Source: Diacronema lutheri (taxonomy: Eukaryota; Haptophyta; Pavlovophyceae; Pavlovales; Pavlovaceae). From it: 64,000 bases of DNA. Under the pieces are notes generated by a model, which was not told where the DNA came from, made no database searches, and worked only from the letters and a program-made list of their open reading frames with translations. Shown here piece by piece: positions 28,713-39,200 of this stretch (the stretch's first letter is position 1; the number at the start of each line of letters is the position of its first letter). A program made the position numbers and the translations under genes. The DNA is taken from the NCBI GenBank assembly GCA_019448385.1, contig JAGTXO010000005.1:1465184-1529183 (forward strand). Reading direction: 5' to 3'.

Positions 28713-30307
28713 TCACTTCGTCGCGCCCGCTGCCAGGTACATGCTTTTGTACGCGCTCTCGAGCTTGAGGATGTTGCGCACCATCCAGTTGGAAGACGTG
28801 TGGTTGGCGATGAACGAGGGCAGGCCAAAGTCCATCTGCCATGGAGGGCGCGGCGCAGCGGCAGGGTGGGAGCCGCGCGTGCGCGCGAACGGTGAGGCCT
28901 TGAGCGCCATGTCACAATAGCCTGCCCGCGCCGCACGAAGGCGCGCGGCGCGCCGCTCGTGACCTGCGCAAACATGGTGACGCGGCATTTGGTCGGGTCG
29001 TCCTTCATTGGCCGCACGACGCAGTTACCGACTGCAGCGCGGAGGTTGCGGATGGTCGGGCGCGGCGGGAGGACGGCCGTCGGATGGGCGGGGGCGGGGT
29101 GCGCACGCGAGCATCGATCGGCGCGCGCGCGAGCTGCGCACTCTTCGCAGTGACGCGGTACGTGTTGGGCAGCGGCGGGATGTCTGTGGGCTCAGAGTAG
29201 ACGACGGCCGTGTGCGCGCCGGGCTCCGGGTGGTCGCGCACCCACCGCCAGCGCCAGAGCATCTCGCGCTGGCTGATGAGGGGGATCTTGATGATCTGGC
29301 GCACGATGTACCCGTCCTTGTCGTACCCGCCACCGCCAATGATCTCGCAGCTCGAGACCTCCTCGTCCCACTTGGTCTTAATGTTCGGGTCCACTGCGCG
29401 GCGAAACGCGCGACGCGCGGCGCGCGAGCAAATCGTGGCGGCGGGTAAGCCGCCGTGCGAGCGCGGAGGGGGGCGCTGTGCACGCGCGGGGACGGCGGGG
29501 ACGGGGGCACTGTCCACGCGCGTGGACAGTGAGGGGCGCTGTCCAGGCGCTTTGCGCCTCGGCGGTGCGCGCGCACTGAAGATCTCCATGAACTTGTCGG
29601 CGGGCATGTTGCACGTCGCAAAGCAGCGCGTCAGGTTGATCGGCGACTCGGGATCCTTCTTCCGGTGCGTCTGGATCCACTTCTTGTCGGCGATGAGCGA
29701 CCAGCCGTCGGCAGCGCCGCCCTGCTCGAGGAGGCGCGTCCACTCGAGGTTCTCCTTGAGGAAGGAGGCGCCCGACAAGTCGGCGCTGAAAGTGTTGGCG
29801 TTGTCGGCGATCTCGTCGCCTCCCGCCACCTTGGCCTTCTTCGCCTCAAGCATCATGTCCTTGAAGGCCATGAACGAGTCGAAGGACGTGAGCAGCTCTA
29901 GCACCGCACCCGTGCGCGGGTGCGCCTCCGGCGAGTCAATGTAAGCGGGCAGGTCCTTCATGAACTGCTCGAGGTCGACGCCTTTCTCGACCAGGCGCCG
30001 GTCCACGTACTGCTCGACCAGCTTGGCGTACTGCTCGAAGATGGGCGTGTACTCCAACTTGTTCTCGTCCGACTGCCCCGCGTGCGCGCGCATGTGCGCA
30101 CGTGCGCGCGCGTGAGCGCGCAAGCGAGCGCCGCGCGCGGACAGCAGGCGAGCTGCGCACCGCCTCAAAAACCTCGCAGTGCGTGCCGGTAAAGTCCTTG
30201 AGCGCCGACATGAAGGACTGCTCCGTAAGCACCTCGTCGATGAACTTCACGGCCTCCTGCATGTCCACGGCCATTTTTGCGCAGTCACGAAGATTCGGTC
30301 GGGTCAT
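28713..30307 (-). CDS. BART-START lipid-transfer protein
   Basis: Five exons can be placed: 30307-30161, 30072-29577, 29393-29142, 29031-28964 and 28835-28713. All introns are GT-AG (three with GTGCGC donors), 88-183 bp, and every junction is in phase; the product is 361 residues. The N-terminal part (about 1-120: LTEQSFMSALKDF, NKLEYTPIFEQYAKLVEQYV, LLTSFDSFMAFKDMML) matches the ARL2-binding BART domain. The rest (DGWSLIADKKWIQ, EIFMDPNIKTKWD, GYIVRQIIKIPL, REMLWRWRW, AQMDFGLPSFIANH) matches a START domain. START domains bind sterols, phospholipids or ceramide; BART binds small ARF-like GTPases. A GTPase-linked lipid transfer role is inferred. Its start is 45 bp from the divergent SulP start. 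Confidence 0.85.
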
Positions 30308-30352
30308 TTCCCTTTAATCAACGAGTGTCACCGCGGCCGTGACGCAACAGCG
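30308..30352. promoter_or_regulatory. 45-bp divergent promoter region
   Basis: Only 45 bp separate the BART-START and SulP start codons. It contains TTTCCCTTTAATCAACG. Any promoter must overlap the 5' UTRs or the first exons. Confidence 0.5.
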
Positions 30353-32776
30353 ATGCCGGCGCCCGGGGCCGAGGGCGGCCCACGTACATTCGTCGAGTTC
30401 CGCGAGTTCCCGCCGCACGGCGGCGTCCCGCCGGGCCAGTGCTCGTCGGCACGCGCGCAAGAGCCATCGCCCGCCCACCTCGAGTGCACCGAGAAGTGGG
30501 TTGATCGCGTGCACGGCCCTGGCCGGCAGATCTCGCGGCAAAAGAGCACGGGCGGCGGCCCGATTGTCGTTGAGTCGCCGCACGAAGCGGCGGTGCGCGT
30601 GCTCACGCCGCCGTGCTGGGCGTGGCTATCGCGTTACTCTCGTGCCGATCTGCGCGGCGACGTCCTCGCCGGCCTCACCGTCTCCGTCGTGCTCGTCCCG
30701 CAGGCGGTTGCATACGCGCTGCTTGCCGACCTCCCGCCCGTGAACGGCCTGTACACGTCGCTCGTGCCGCTGCTGGTGTACGCCGCGACGGGCACGTCGC
30801 GGCACATGAGCGTTGGGCCGTTTGCGCTCATGTCGATCATCACGCGCGTCCTCGCGCACGACGTGATCGGGCTGGACGCGCCCGTCGAGCGGCGCGTCGA
30901 CACGGCGGCGGCCATCGCGATCGCGGCCGGCACCGTGCAGCTTGCGATGGGGGCCCTCGGGCTCGGGCTCGGTGCGGCGTTCCTTTCCGATACGTCGGTC
31001 GCCGGCTTCACCACCGCCTCGGCGCTCATCATCGCCGGCTCGCAGCTGCAGCACCTGCTTGGCGTTCCAATGCCGAGCGGCAACCTTGCGCGCAAGCTCG
31101 GCGCAGCCGCACGCGTCGTGCTCGCGGGCGAGGCGAACGGGTACGCGGCGGCGGTGACGCTCGCGTCGCTCGGCTTCATGCTCGGCATACGCACGCTCGG
31201 CCGGCGCTGCTGCCCGCGCGTGCCGCTCTTCGAGCAGCTCCTCGCCGTCGTCGTGTTCACGGCGGGCGCGCTCGCGCTCGGGCTGCCCGTCCCGCGCGTC
31301 GGCGACGACGGCGAGGTGCCGTCCGGCCTGCCCGCGCCGCGCGTGCCGTCGTTGGGCGCGAACACGCTCGAGCAGAACCTCGCGCTGCTCCAGGCCGGCC
31401 TCACCGCCGGCCTCACCTCCTTCCTTCTGTCGACGAGCATCGCGCGCACGTTTGCGCTCATCCACGGCTACGCGATCGACGCGAATGGCGAGCTGCTCGC
31501 GCTCGGGCTGAGCAACGTGGCGGGCGGTTTCTTCGGCGCGTACCCGCTGTCGGGATCGCTCTCGCGCTCCGCGCTCTGCTCGAGCGTGGGCGGGCGCACG
31601 CCATTGCACGGCGCCGTGCAGGCGGCGGTGGTGGGCGGCGTGCTGCTGGGCTGCACGGCCCTCTTCGCGCCGCTGCCGTACGGCGTGCTCGCAGCCATCA
31701 TCTTCGTCGCGCTCTCGTCGCTTCTCGACTTTGCGCTGCCTGCGCTCCTGTGGCAGACGAGCCGCTCCGACTTTTGGCTCTGGGCCATCGCCTTTGGCGG
31801 CACCGTCCTCTTTGGTGTGCAGCCGGGTCTTGCTCTCAGTGTCGGCTCGTCCCTCTGCCTCCTCGTCGCGCGCCAGAGCCGGCCAGCGTGCGAGGTGCTT
31901 GGCCGGCTGCCCGGCACGGAGCTCTTCCGCGACGTGCGCCGCTATCCCGCCGCGCTGTGCACGCCCGGCCTGCTCGTCTTCCGCTTCCACGCGCCGCTGC
32001 ACTTTGCAAACGCCGAGTTCTTCTGCGCGCAGCTGCGAGAGCTGCTGCGCAGGCGTGCGTCGCGCGCGTGCGCGACGCGCGCGCTCGTCCTCGACTGCTC
32101 GGCGATGACCGAGATCGATTTCTCGGCCAACTCGGCGCTGCGCGGACTGCTCGAGGAGCTGCGCGCGCAGAACGTCGCCCTCCTCCTCGCGGCGACGGGC
32201 CAGGCGCTGACCGACCGGCTGCGCGCCTTTGGCACGCTCGGCGGCCCGCTCCTCTCGGACGAGCAGCTCTACACGTCCGTCGGCGCGGCGGTACTCGTCG
32301 CGGCGGGGCGTCCGGCGGCAGAGGCGGACGGCGCGTCGCCCACCGCCACGCACGGGCGCGACGCGCTGTGCGCGCGCACGCTCGAGGAGGCGCGCGACGG
32401 CGGCAGACGCGCCAGCGGCGGCGACGATTCGCCCGCGCGGCACGCCGACGCCGTCGGCGCGCAGGCGTGCGCCGAGTGCGACGGCGCGGCCGAGCCGTTC
32501 ACGAGCGCCGAGCGCCCGCCGCGCGACCCGGGCGCGCTGCTGCGCAGCGCGTCGGCCGTGATGTTGGGGATGACGGAAAGGCTCACGATGCTCACGCCGG
32601 GCGTTGCGGCCTCGGTCGAGCAGCGGCGCGGCGGCCTCAGCCTGGTGCCGACCCTCGAGCCGAGCGACGACGGCGCACGCTCCGCCTTTGCGCGCGTCCT
32701 CTCGCGCGACGACGAGCTCAGCCAAAGCAGCGGCGATGAACTGGCCTCAGAGCACGACCTGCGTTTTTCGCGGTGA
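30353..32776 (+). CDS. SulP family anion transporter with STAS domain
   Basis: 807 residues from ATG at 30353 in a single exon. After a 90-residue cytosolic N-terminus the Sulfate_transp domain begins at SRADLRGDVLAGLTVSVVLVPQ. Family hallmarks follow: PQAVAYALLADLPPVNGLYTS, VGPFALMSI, and a series of about ten hydrophobic helices to about residue 510. The STAS domain (about 523-640) has the LVLDCSAMTEIDFSANSALRGL strand-helix. SulP proteins move sulfate, bicarbonate or related anions across plasma or organelle membranes. Whether this is a sulfate or bicarbonate carrier cannot be decided. The C-terminal 165 residues are Ser/Ala-rich and likely regulatory. The 3' end converges on copy B. Confidence 0.92.
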   Translation: MPAPGAEGGPRTFVEFREFPPHGGVPPGQCSSARAQEPSPAHLECTEKWVDRVHGPGRQISRQKSTGGGPIVVESPHEAAVRVLTPPCWAWLSRYSRADLRGDVLAGLTVSVVLVPQAVAYALLADLPPVNGLYTSLVPLLVYAATGTSRHMSVGPFALMSIITRVLAHDVIGLDAPVERRVDTAAAIAIAAGTVQLAMGALGLGLGAAFLSDTSVAGFTTASALIIAGSQLQHLLGVPMPSGNLARKLGAAARVVLAGEANGYAAAVTLASLGFMLGIRTLGRRCCPRVPLFEQLLAVVVFTAGALALGLPVPRVGDDGEVPSGLPAPRVPSLGANTLEQNLALLQAGLTAGLTSFLLSTSIARTFALIHGYAIDANGELLALGLSNVAGGFFGAYPLSGSLSRSALCSSVGGRTPLHGAVQAAVVGGVLLGCTALFAPLPYGVLAAIIFVALSSLLDFALPALLWQTSRSDFWLWAIAFGGTVLFGVQPGLALSVGSSLCLLVARQSRPACEVLGRLPGTELFRDVRRYPAALCTPGLLVFRFHAPLHFANAEFFCAQLRELLRRRASRACATRALVLDCSAMTEIDFSANSALRGLLEELRAQNVALLLAATGQALTDRLRAFGTLGGPLLSDEQLYTSVGAAVLVAAGRPAAEADGASPTATHGRDALCARTLEEARDGGRRASGGDDSPARHADAVGAQACAECDGAAEPFTSAERPPRDPGALLRSASAVMLGMTERLTMLTPGVAASVEQRRGGLSLVPTLEPSDDGARSAFARVLSRDDELSQSSGDELASEHDLRFSR

Positions 32777-32789
32777 GACGGTGCGCGCG

Positions 32790-32824
32790 CGGGGGGGGGG
32801 GAGGGGGGGGGGGGGGGGGGGGAG
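32790..32824. repeat. Poly(G) tract between convergent genes
   Basis: Runs of G broken only by two A, between the SulP stop (32776) and the 3' region of copy B. The conserved copy B 3' motif ends only about nine bases from it. Confidence 0.9.
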
Positions 32825-32832
32825 GGTGCACG

Positions 32833-32917
32833 GTATAGATGGTCAAGCCAAATCCGATCAGGGGCACGATCGCGCCCCGAGTGCAGCGCGGGCCGTTCGG
32901 AAGGACGTCCTTGTGAG
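32833..32917 (-). ncRNA. Candidate Fanzor guide-RNA scaffold / element end, copy B
   Basis: Read on the minus strand: CTCAC (32917-32913), AAGGACGTCCTT palindrome running into CCTTCC, a 7-bp hairpin GGGGCGC-GATC-GTGCCCC (32878-32861), ATCGGATTTGG (32858-32848), ten bases containing ACC, TATAC (32837-32833). From ATCGG to TATAC, 20 of 26 positions equal copy A without a gap. The hairpin stem is preserved although its sequence differs, which points to structure. Position 3' of the Fanzor frame fits a guide-RNA scaffold; other element-end functions are possible. Confidence 0.35.
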
Positions 32918-33237
32918 GGAGCTCTTCGCGTTTGGCGAGCGGGGGAGCACGACGCGCAGCGTTGCTGCGGCGGCGTGCGGGCGGCGAGCAGCGGTCGGGC
33001 TGCTCGCGACGAGGCCGGAGCAGACGGCGCCGTGGCCGCCGGCGCAGGTGACGCGCGCCGACGAGCCGTAGCGAGCGTCCGTGATCCGCACGGCGGTTGG
33101 AGCGGGCCGGCTGGTGCGGCGCGCTCGGCCACGGGTGGCGGCGTGCACGGTCGTGCCGCGCGCGGCACGCGTCGCCAGCCGCGCGCGACCTGGGCAGAGC
33201 CCGCAAAGCGTCGACCGCTGCGCGGCTCGGCCGTGCG

Positions 33238-36200
33238 TCAACGCCGGCCGCGCTTCGGCCCGCGCGCGCTGCCGCCGCCGGCACTGGCGCTGGCAGCTCC
33301 GCGGGCGGGGGTGCGGGCGCGAGAGCCGCCGCCGCCACCGCCGCCGCGCCCGCCGCCGTCGTCGCCACCGCCGTCGCCGCCGCCGCCTCCCCCGCCGTCA
33401 TCGTCGTCGTCGCCGCCGCCGCCTCCGTCGCCGTCGCCGTCGCCGTCGCCCTCGCCGCCGCCGCCGTCGCCGCTGCCATCGTCGTCGTCGTCGTCGTCGC
33501 CCTCGTCGTCGCCCTCGTCGTCGCCGTCGCACTCGTCGTCGCAGTCGTCGCCCTCGCCGTGCACCATGCGCTCCTCACGCTCCCACACCTCGCCGCGCGC
33601 CCACCAGGCGAGCACGAGGGCAAAGCGCTCAGGCGTCGACGTGGTGTCGCGCCCGGCCGCGTGCGCCGCCATGTCGTGCACGTCGTAGAAGATGTTGCGC
33701 GCGGCGTTGTAGTCGCGGTGCACGGGCTTCTTGCCGCCGTTGCACGCCGGGCAGATGACGAGCGCGTGCACCGTGCGCGTGCCGCCCTTTGCCACGGGCA
33801 GGCGCGGGTTCTGCGCGAGCTCCGCGCCGCAGCGCTGCAGCCTGCCGCCCTTGGCGAGCCGCGGCATCGAGCAGTGCATCGACGTGTACGGCTCGGGCAC
33901 GAAGACGGCCGCGACGCCGCGCCGCCGCAGCTCGCGCAGCAGCCCCACCTGGAAGGCGGGCGGCGCGCCCTTGGGCTGCGCGCCCTTGTGGTCGCGCAGC
34001 CACTTGCCCACGCACACGAGCAGCCGGTCGCGCGTCACGCCGTCGACACAGTGCGCCGCGATGAGCGCCTCGGCGACGCGCGCCGCGTTGGACCGCCCGC
34101 CGCTGTCGCGCCGCCAGCGCTCCTTCCGGCGCGCCGGCGCGTCGTACACGTGCTCGGCGGCGCGCTCGCGCACCCGCGCGCTCTCGCGGTGGAAGGCGTG
34201 GAACTCGCCCTCGCCGAGCACCTTGGCGCTGTGCGCCTCGCCAAGCCGCGCCTCGTCCGCCTCCACGCTGAACTCCTCGCCGCGCCCGTCCTTGCGCACG
34301 CGCCGCCGCGCCGCGTTGGTCTTGGCCGTCTCGCGCGCAAAGCCCGCGGCGCGCGCGCGCGCGCGCTGCGTGAACTGCCGCCAGACGGCCGCCCGCCCGA
34401 CGTGCGCAGAGTAGGTGGTGATGTTGCCCATGTTCGGGTCGGCCGCGACGACGACCGCCGCCTCGACGTCGATCGCCCGCCGCAGCTCGGAGCCGAGCGC
34501 GACGGCGATGCGCCCGTCCGGCCGGCGCCAGCGGTGCAGGACGCCCGAGCCGCCGGCCGGCGCCTGCGCCTTCGGCACGAGGACAGTCCCGACGGCGTGC
34601 ACGGCGACGCCATCTGTCACCACCGACTTGACGGGCTGCCGGCCCGGGAGCGGCACGCGCGGCAGCGGCGCGAGGCCAACCCACGAGCGCCGCGCGTGCC
34701 ACGGCAGATCGGCCGGCGGCCGCTCGCGCCCGGCGTAGTCGAAGACGCGGTTGGAGATGTCGAAGCGCGTCGCAAAGACCGCGTACCTGACGCGCACGTC
34801 CGACATCGGCGGGGTGTTGCCGTTTGTGCCTGTCCACTTGATCGGCTCGCCATCGTGGTCGCGCAGGTCCAGCGCCTTGAGCCGCGCGCGCAGCTCCTTG
34901 CGCTCGTCATCCGAAAGCGTCACCCAGATGGCGCTCGCGGCGAGGCGCACGTTGCGCGGCACCTGCGCGCAGCGCGCGGCGCGCGAGCGCGCGGGCGCGT
35001 GACCAACCTGGCCGCGGGGCGGCGCGCACGGCGGCGGCGCGCGCGCTTGGGCGCTCGGCGGCGGCAGCGGCAGCCGCGCCTCGCGCGCACATTGTGCGTG
35101 CGCAGCGGCGCCACATTGTACCGCGGCGGCCGTCCGGTCAGCTGCGTGTGGATGTGCGCGAGCCGGCAGAGCAGCGCCTGCCCCTCGGCCACGTGCTGCA
35201 GGGTGCGGATCTGCACGAGGAAGTAGCGCGTCGTGTGCCGGTCGTAGTTCCACCTTTTCGTGGGCGTGCACTTGTAGTCGATCTTGTGGAGGACCATGTC
35301 GGGCAGGTGGCGGTCGAGCGCGGCGGGGCAGCCGACGCGCGCGCCCTCCACGTCGCCGCGCAGCAGCCGCTCGCACAGCTCGCGCACGCGCGCGTTTCGC
35401 TGCATCTCGGGCAGCGCGACGAGCGCCTCGTCGCGCTCGACTGCCGCGCGGACGACGTCGCGGAGCAGCCCGTTCACGACGCGCGATGGATGCATCAGGC
35501 ACGCGGTGGACACCTGCGTCGCCTCCGCCTCGAGGATCTCCGTGAGGCCCACCGCGCAGACGGGCTGGACGCCCTCGGCCATCTCGCCGACGGCGCGCGC
35601 CGTCGCCGCCTTGGTCTGCGCGGCGGCTTGCTCGGCGGGCTTGCCTCGGGGCGCTGCACCGTACGTGCTCTCGTCCTTGTGCCAGCCGATGGCCGAGAAG
35701 ATCGCACGGACGGTTCCCTTGTCCATCGTGGTCGACGTGTGCACGCTGGTCGACGGGCCGCCCGACGCCGCGCCGACGGCCTGCGCGCTCGCCACCGCAG
35801 CCTCGTCGCGCACCACCTTGTTGATGACGCGGTACGCCTGTGTCGTGAGCCTGTGCACGGCCGCCGCGATGCGCCGCAGCTCCTTCCGCGCACCGGGCTG
35901 CGCCGTCACCGCCTGCGGCCCCGCGTTGAGCGTCGAGCGCTTGACCACGAAGCCCGGGAGCACGCTGACGCGCGTGCGCGCCGTCGCGCCGCCGGCGGCG
36001 CGCGCGCTCGGCGCAGCGGGCTCGTCCACGCGCGCGCGCTCGACGCCGCGCGCGCGGGGAACGCTCGGCGCGCGCGCGCCCGCGGCGTCGCGCGCGCTCG
36101 CGGCGGCACCCGCCGCGGCGCGCTTGCCCGCGGCGCCCGACTCGCCGTGCGCGCGAAGCGGCGCCGACGCCAATGCCGACGCCGCGCCCGCGCCGCCGCT

Positions 36201-39200
36201 GCCGCTGCCCGATACGCCCGCGCGCCGCTTCTGCTCGTCGCGCGTCTTGCGGAACTGGGCGACGAGGTCGCTGCTCACGTTGGCCTCAGGCTCCCACGTG
36301 TCGGCGCTCTCGTCGTAGCCCCGCCACCTGATCCGGAACTGGAACGTCACCTTCTTGCCCGCCTTGCGGCGCTCGTCGACGACCGCCTCGACCTCGTACG
36401 TGCGCGCCTCCTCGTCGACGCTCGCGCCCGCCGCGCTCGCGCCCGTGTCCGGCCACCCAGCGACCGTGCCGCCCAGCCTCTCGGCGGCCGCGCGCAGCTG
36501 CCGCTCGCGCTGGGCGGCCGCGGCGCCTCGCGCGACCAGCGCGGGCAGCATGCCCGCGCCGCCCGCGAGGCCGTGCGCGCCGACGCTGGCGGTCATCAGC
36601 GCGTCGAGGCACGCGAACGTTGCGAGCGCACGCGCGCCATCGTCGCCGCCGCGCGGCTGCGAGCGCACGACGGGCGATGGCCGCGGCTCCCCCTCGGCCG
36701 CGAGCAGCGGCCAGATCGCACTGGCCAGCGCGACGGCATGCGCGCCGACCGCGACGGCCACGTCCGCGTCGAGCGGCGCAAAGTCGTAGCGCACGAGCGC
36801 GGCCGGGCGCGAGTCGTCCGTCGGCCGGTCGGCGACGAGCAGCCCGACCGGGCGCGGCGGCTCGCCGGACGGCGCGGCGACGGGCACGCAGAGGAGCACG
36901 ACGAGCAGGCGCGGCGTGCCGCCGAGCAGCGCGCGCGCGGCATCCGCCCCGTCGGCTCCGCCGCGCGCGGCCGCGGCGAGCAGCTCGGCCGCGCGCGTCG
37001 GGCCCAGCGCCGTGCGCGCGTCCTTGCGCGCGCGTGCGCGGGCCGTGTACGCGGCGCAGGCGTCGTCGAGCACCGCCGCGCTGGGCGCGGTGCCAGTCGT
37101 CGCCCACGCGCGCAGCGCGTCGCGCACCCGCGTGACGATCGCCTGGTCGACCGCCGCCTCGCCGGCAGCGTGCGCCGGCGCGCACGCCGGCGGTGCGGCG
37201 GCAGGCGCGAGCGCGGGCGCGCCGTCGGCGCCGTCAACGCCGACGGCGCCGTCGGCGCGCCGCCACGCGAGCTTCGCCTCGATCTGCTGCCGGACGGCGT
37301 GGCAGTGCCGGTCGATGCCGCGCGCGTCGTCGAGCGCGGCCAGCGCGTCCTCAGCGGCGGGACGGCCGCTCGCGTCCGCGACGGCCTGCAGGCAGAGCAG
37401 CGCGGCCGCACGCGCGTTGCACGCGCTCTGCGGCTCGGGCGCGAGCGCGAGCTCGAGCTCGAGCGGCGACGCGCCTCGCGCCGCGGCGATCGCGTCCATC
37501 AGCACGTCCAACCGCTGCACCAGCGCCCTGTGCGCGTCGCGCGGCGCGCCCGTCGACGGCGCGCGCGAGCGCGTCGCCACGAGCCCGAGCGCGCGCGCCG
37601 GCGCGCCCGCCGGCGTGTGCAGCACGAGCAGCGCCGCGCCCGCCAAGCTCGCGTTGCGCGTGACGAGCGCGAAGATGCGCGTCGCCTCGTGCGCGCCCAC
37701 CGACGCCCAGATCGCAGCGCGATCGGCGTCCGTCTGCGCGTCGCACAGGTCGCGCACGTCGTCCGGCGCGAGCAGCGCGCCGCCGCCGGCGGAGCGCGCG
37801 ACGATCGCCCGCGCCTCCGCCACGAAGACGGCCTGCGGCAGGTCGGCGTGGCGCGCGTCGACGATGGCGCGCGTCGCGTGCACGCCGAGCTCCACGCCGC
37901 GGTAGAAGGCGCGCGCGTTGGCCGCGCGCGCGTGCGCCGGCCGTCCGTCCGCGTTGCGCCTCGCGCGCGCCTGCTTGCTCGTGCGCGCGAGGCCGTCGCG
38001 TGGCGGTGGCGGCAGCGTGGCGAGGAAGCGCGCGGCGGGCGGCGGCGCGCGCACGCCGCGCTGCCGCCGTGCGATGGCCGCGAGCCGCCGGCCCGCCGCG
38101 CTGCCGCCCGCGCCGACGTGCTGCCGGCGGCCGAGCGCCGCCGGTGGCGGCGGCGGCGGCGGCGCGGCGGCGGGCGGCGGCGCGACGGCGGGCGGCGGCG
38201 CGGCGGCGGGCGGCGGCGCGGCGGTGGGCGGCGGCGCGGCGGCGGGCGGCGGCGCGGCGGCGGGCGGCAGCGGCGGCGGCGCGGCGGCGACGGCAGCACC
38301 AGTCGGCTTGTCCGCCCACGCACCCGAGACTCTGTCCCAGACCTTGCCCCATGGCGCGCGCCCACGCGGCCGCGCGAACTGCCCCGGCTCGAGCGCCTGG
38401 CCGCGCTTGGCGGCGGCGGCGGCGGCAGGGGGCGGGCGGCCGGCGCGCCAGTCGAAGACAGGTGCAACCGTGGCGGCAGGCGCCGAGTGCCGCGCGTCGG
38501 TCACAGAGCGCGTGGTGCGCGCGGCGACCGTGGCACGCCTGGCGGGCGGGCGGTGAGCAGCGCCCGCCGGCGCGCCGGCGGGCGCGGCCGCCTCGAGCCC
38601 GGCGGAGGCGCCGCGCTTGCGCTTGCGCGTGCCGCCGCGCGTGCGCCTGCGCGCGCGCCCGCCGCGCGCCCGTTCGGCCTGCGCGTCGCCAGCCGCGTCG
38701 CCGGCCGCGTCGCCGCGCCGCACGTAGACGACCGCGAACGCCTCCTCGCCGGTCCCGTCGACGCCGCCGCGCGCGCGGCGCAGGACCGACCGCCACTGCA
38801 GCCGCCGCGCGCGGCCGGGCTCGCACGCAAACCAGCGCCCACCGCGCCTGACGACGGCCACAAAGTCGTCGTCGCGCCGCCCGCGCCGGCGCGTGCGCAG
38901 CAGCACGCACTGCACGTCGAGCCAGCCCTCGTGCCAGTCGGCCGTGCTGGGGGCGACGCGAATCGACTGCGGGAGCTCGACGCCAAAGCCGGCGAGGCGC
39001 ACGATGTGCGCGACGATGACGCTCGAAATGGCGGGGGCGCTCGACGGGTCGCCCGCTGCAGCGAGCACCGCCCCGCCCCAGTGCTCACGCGTGACGCAAT
39101 CCGCGTCCTCGACGTGCACGTGCGCCACGCTCGCGCCGAGCTGGTGCAGCAACGCGCAGATGTCGGCGTCGACCGTCCTCTCCTCCTCGGCCGCCTCGGC

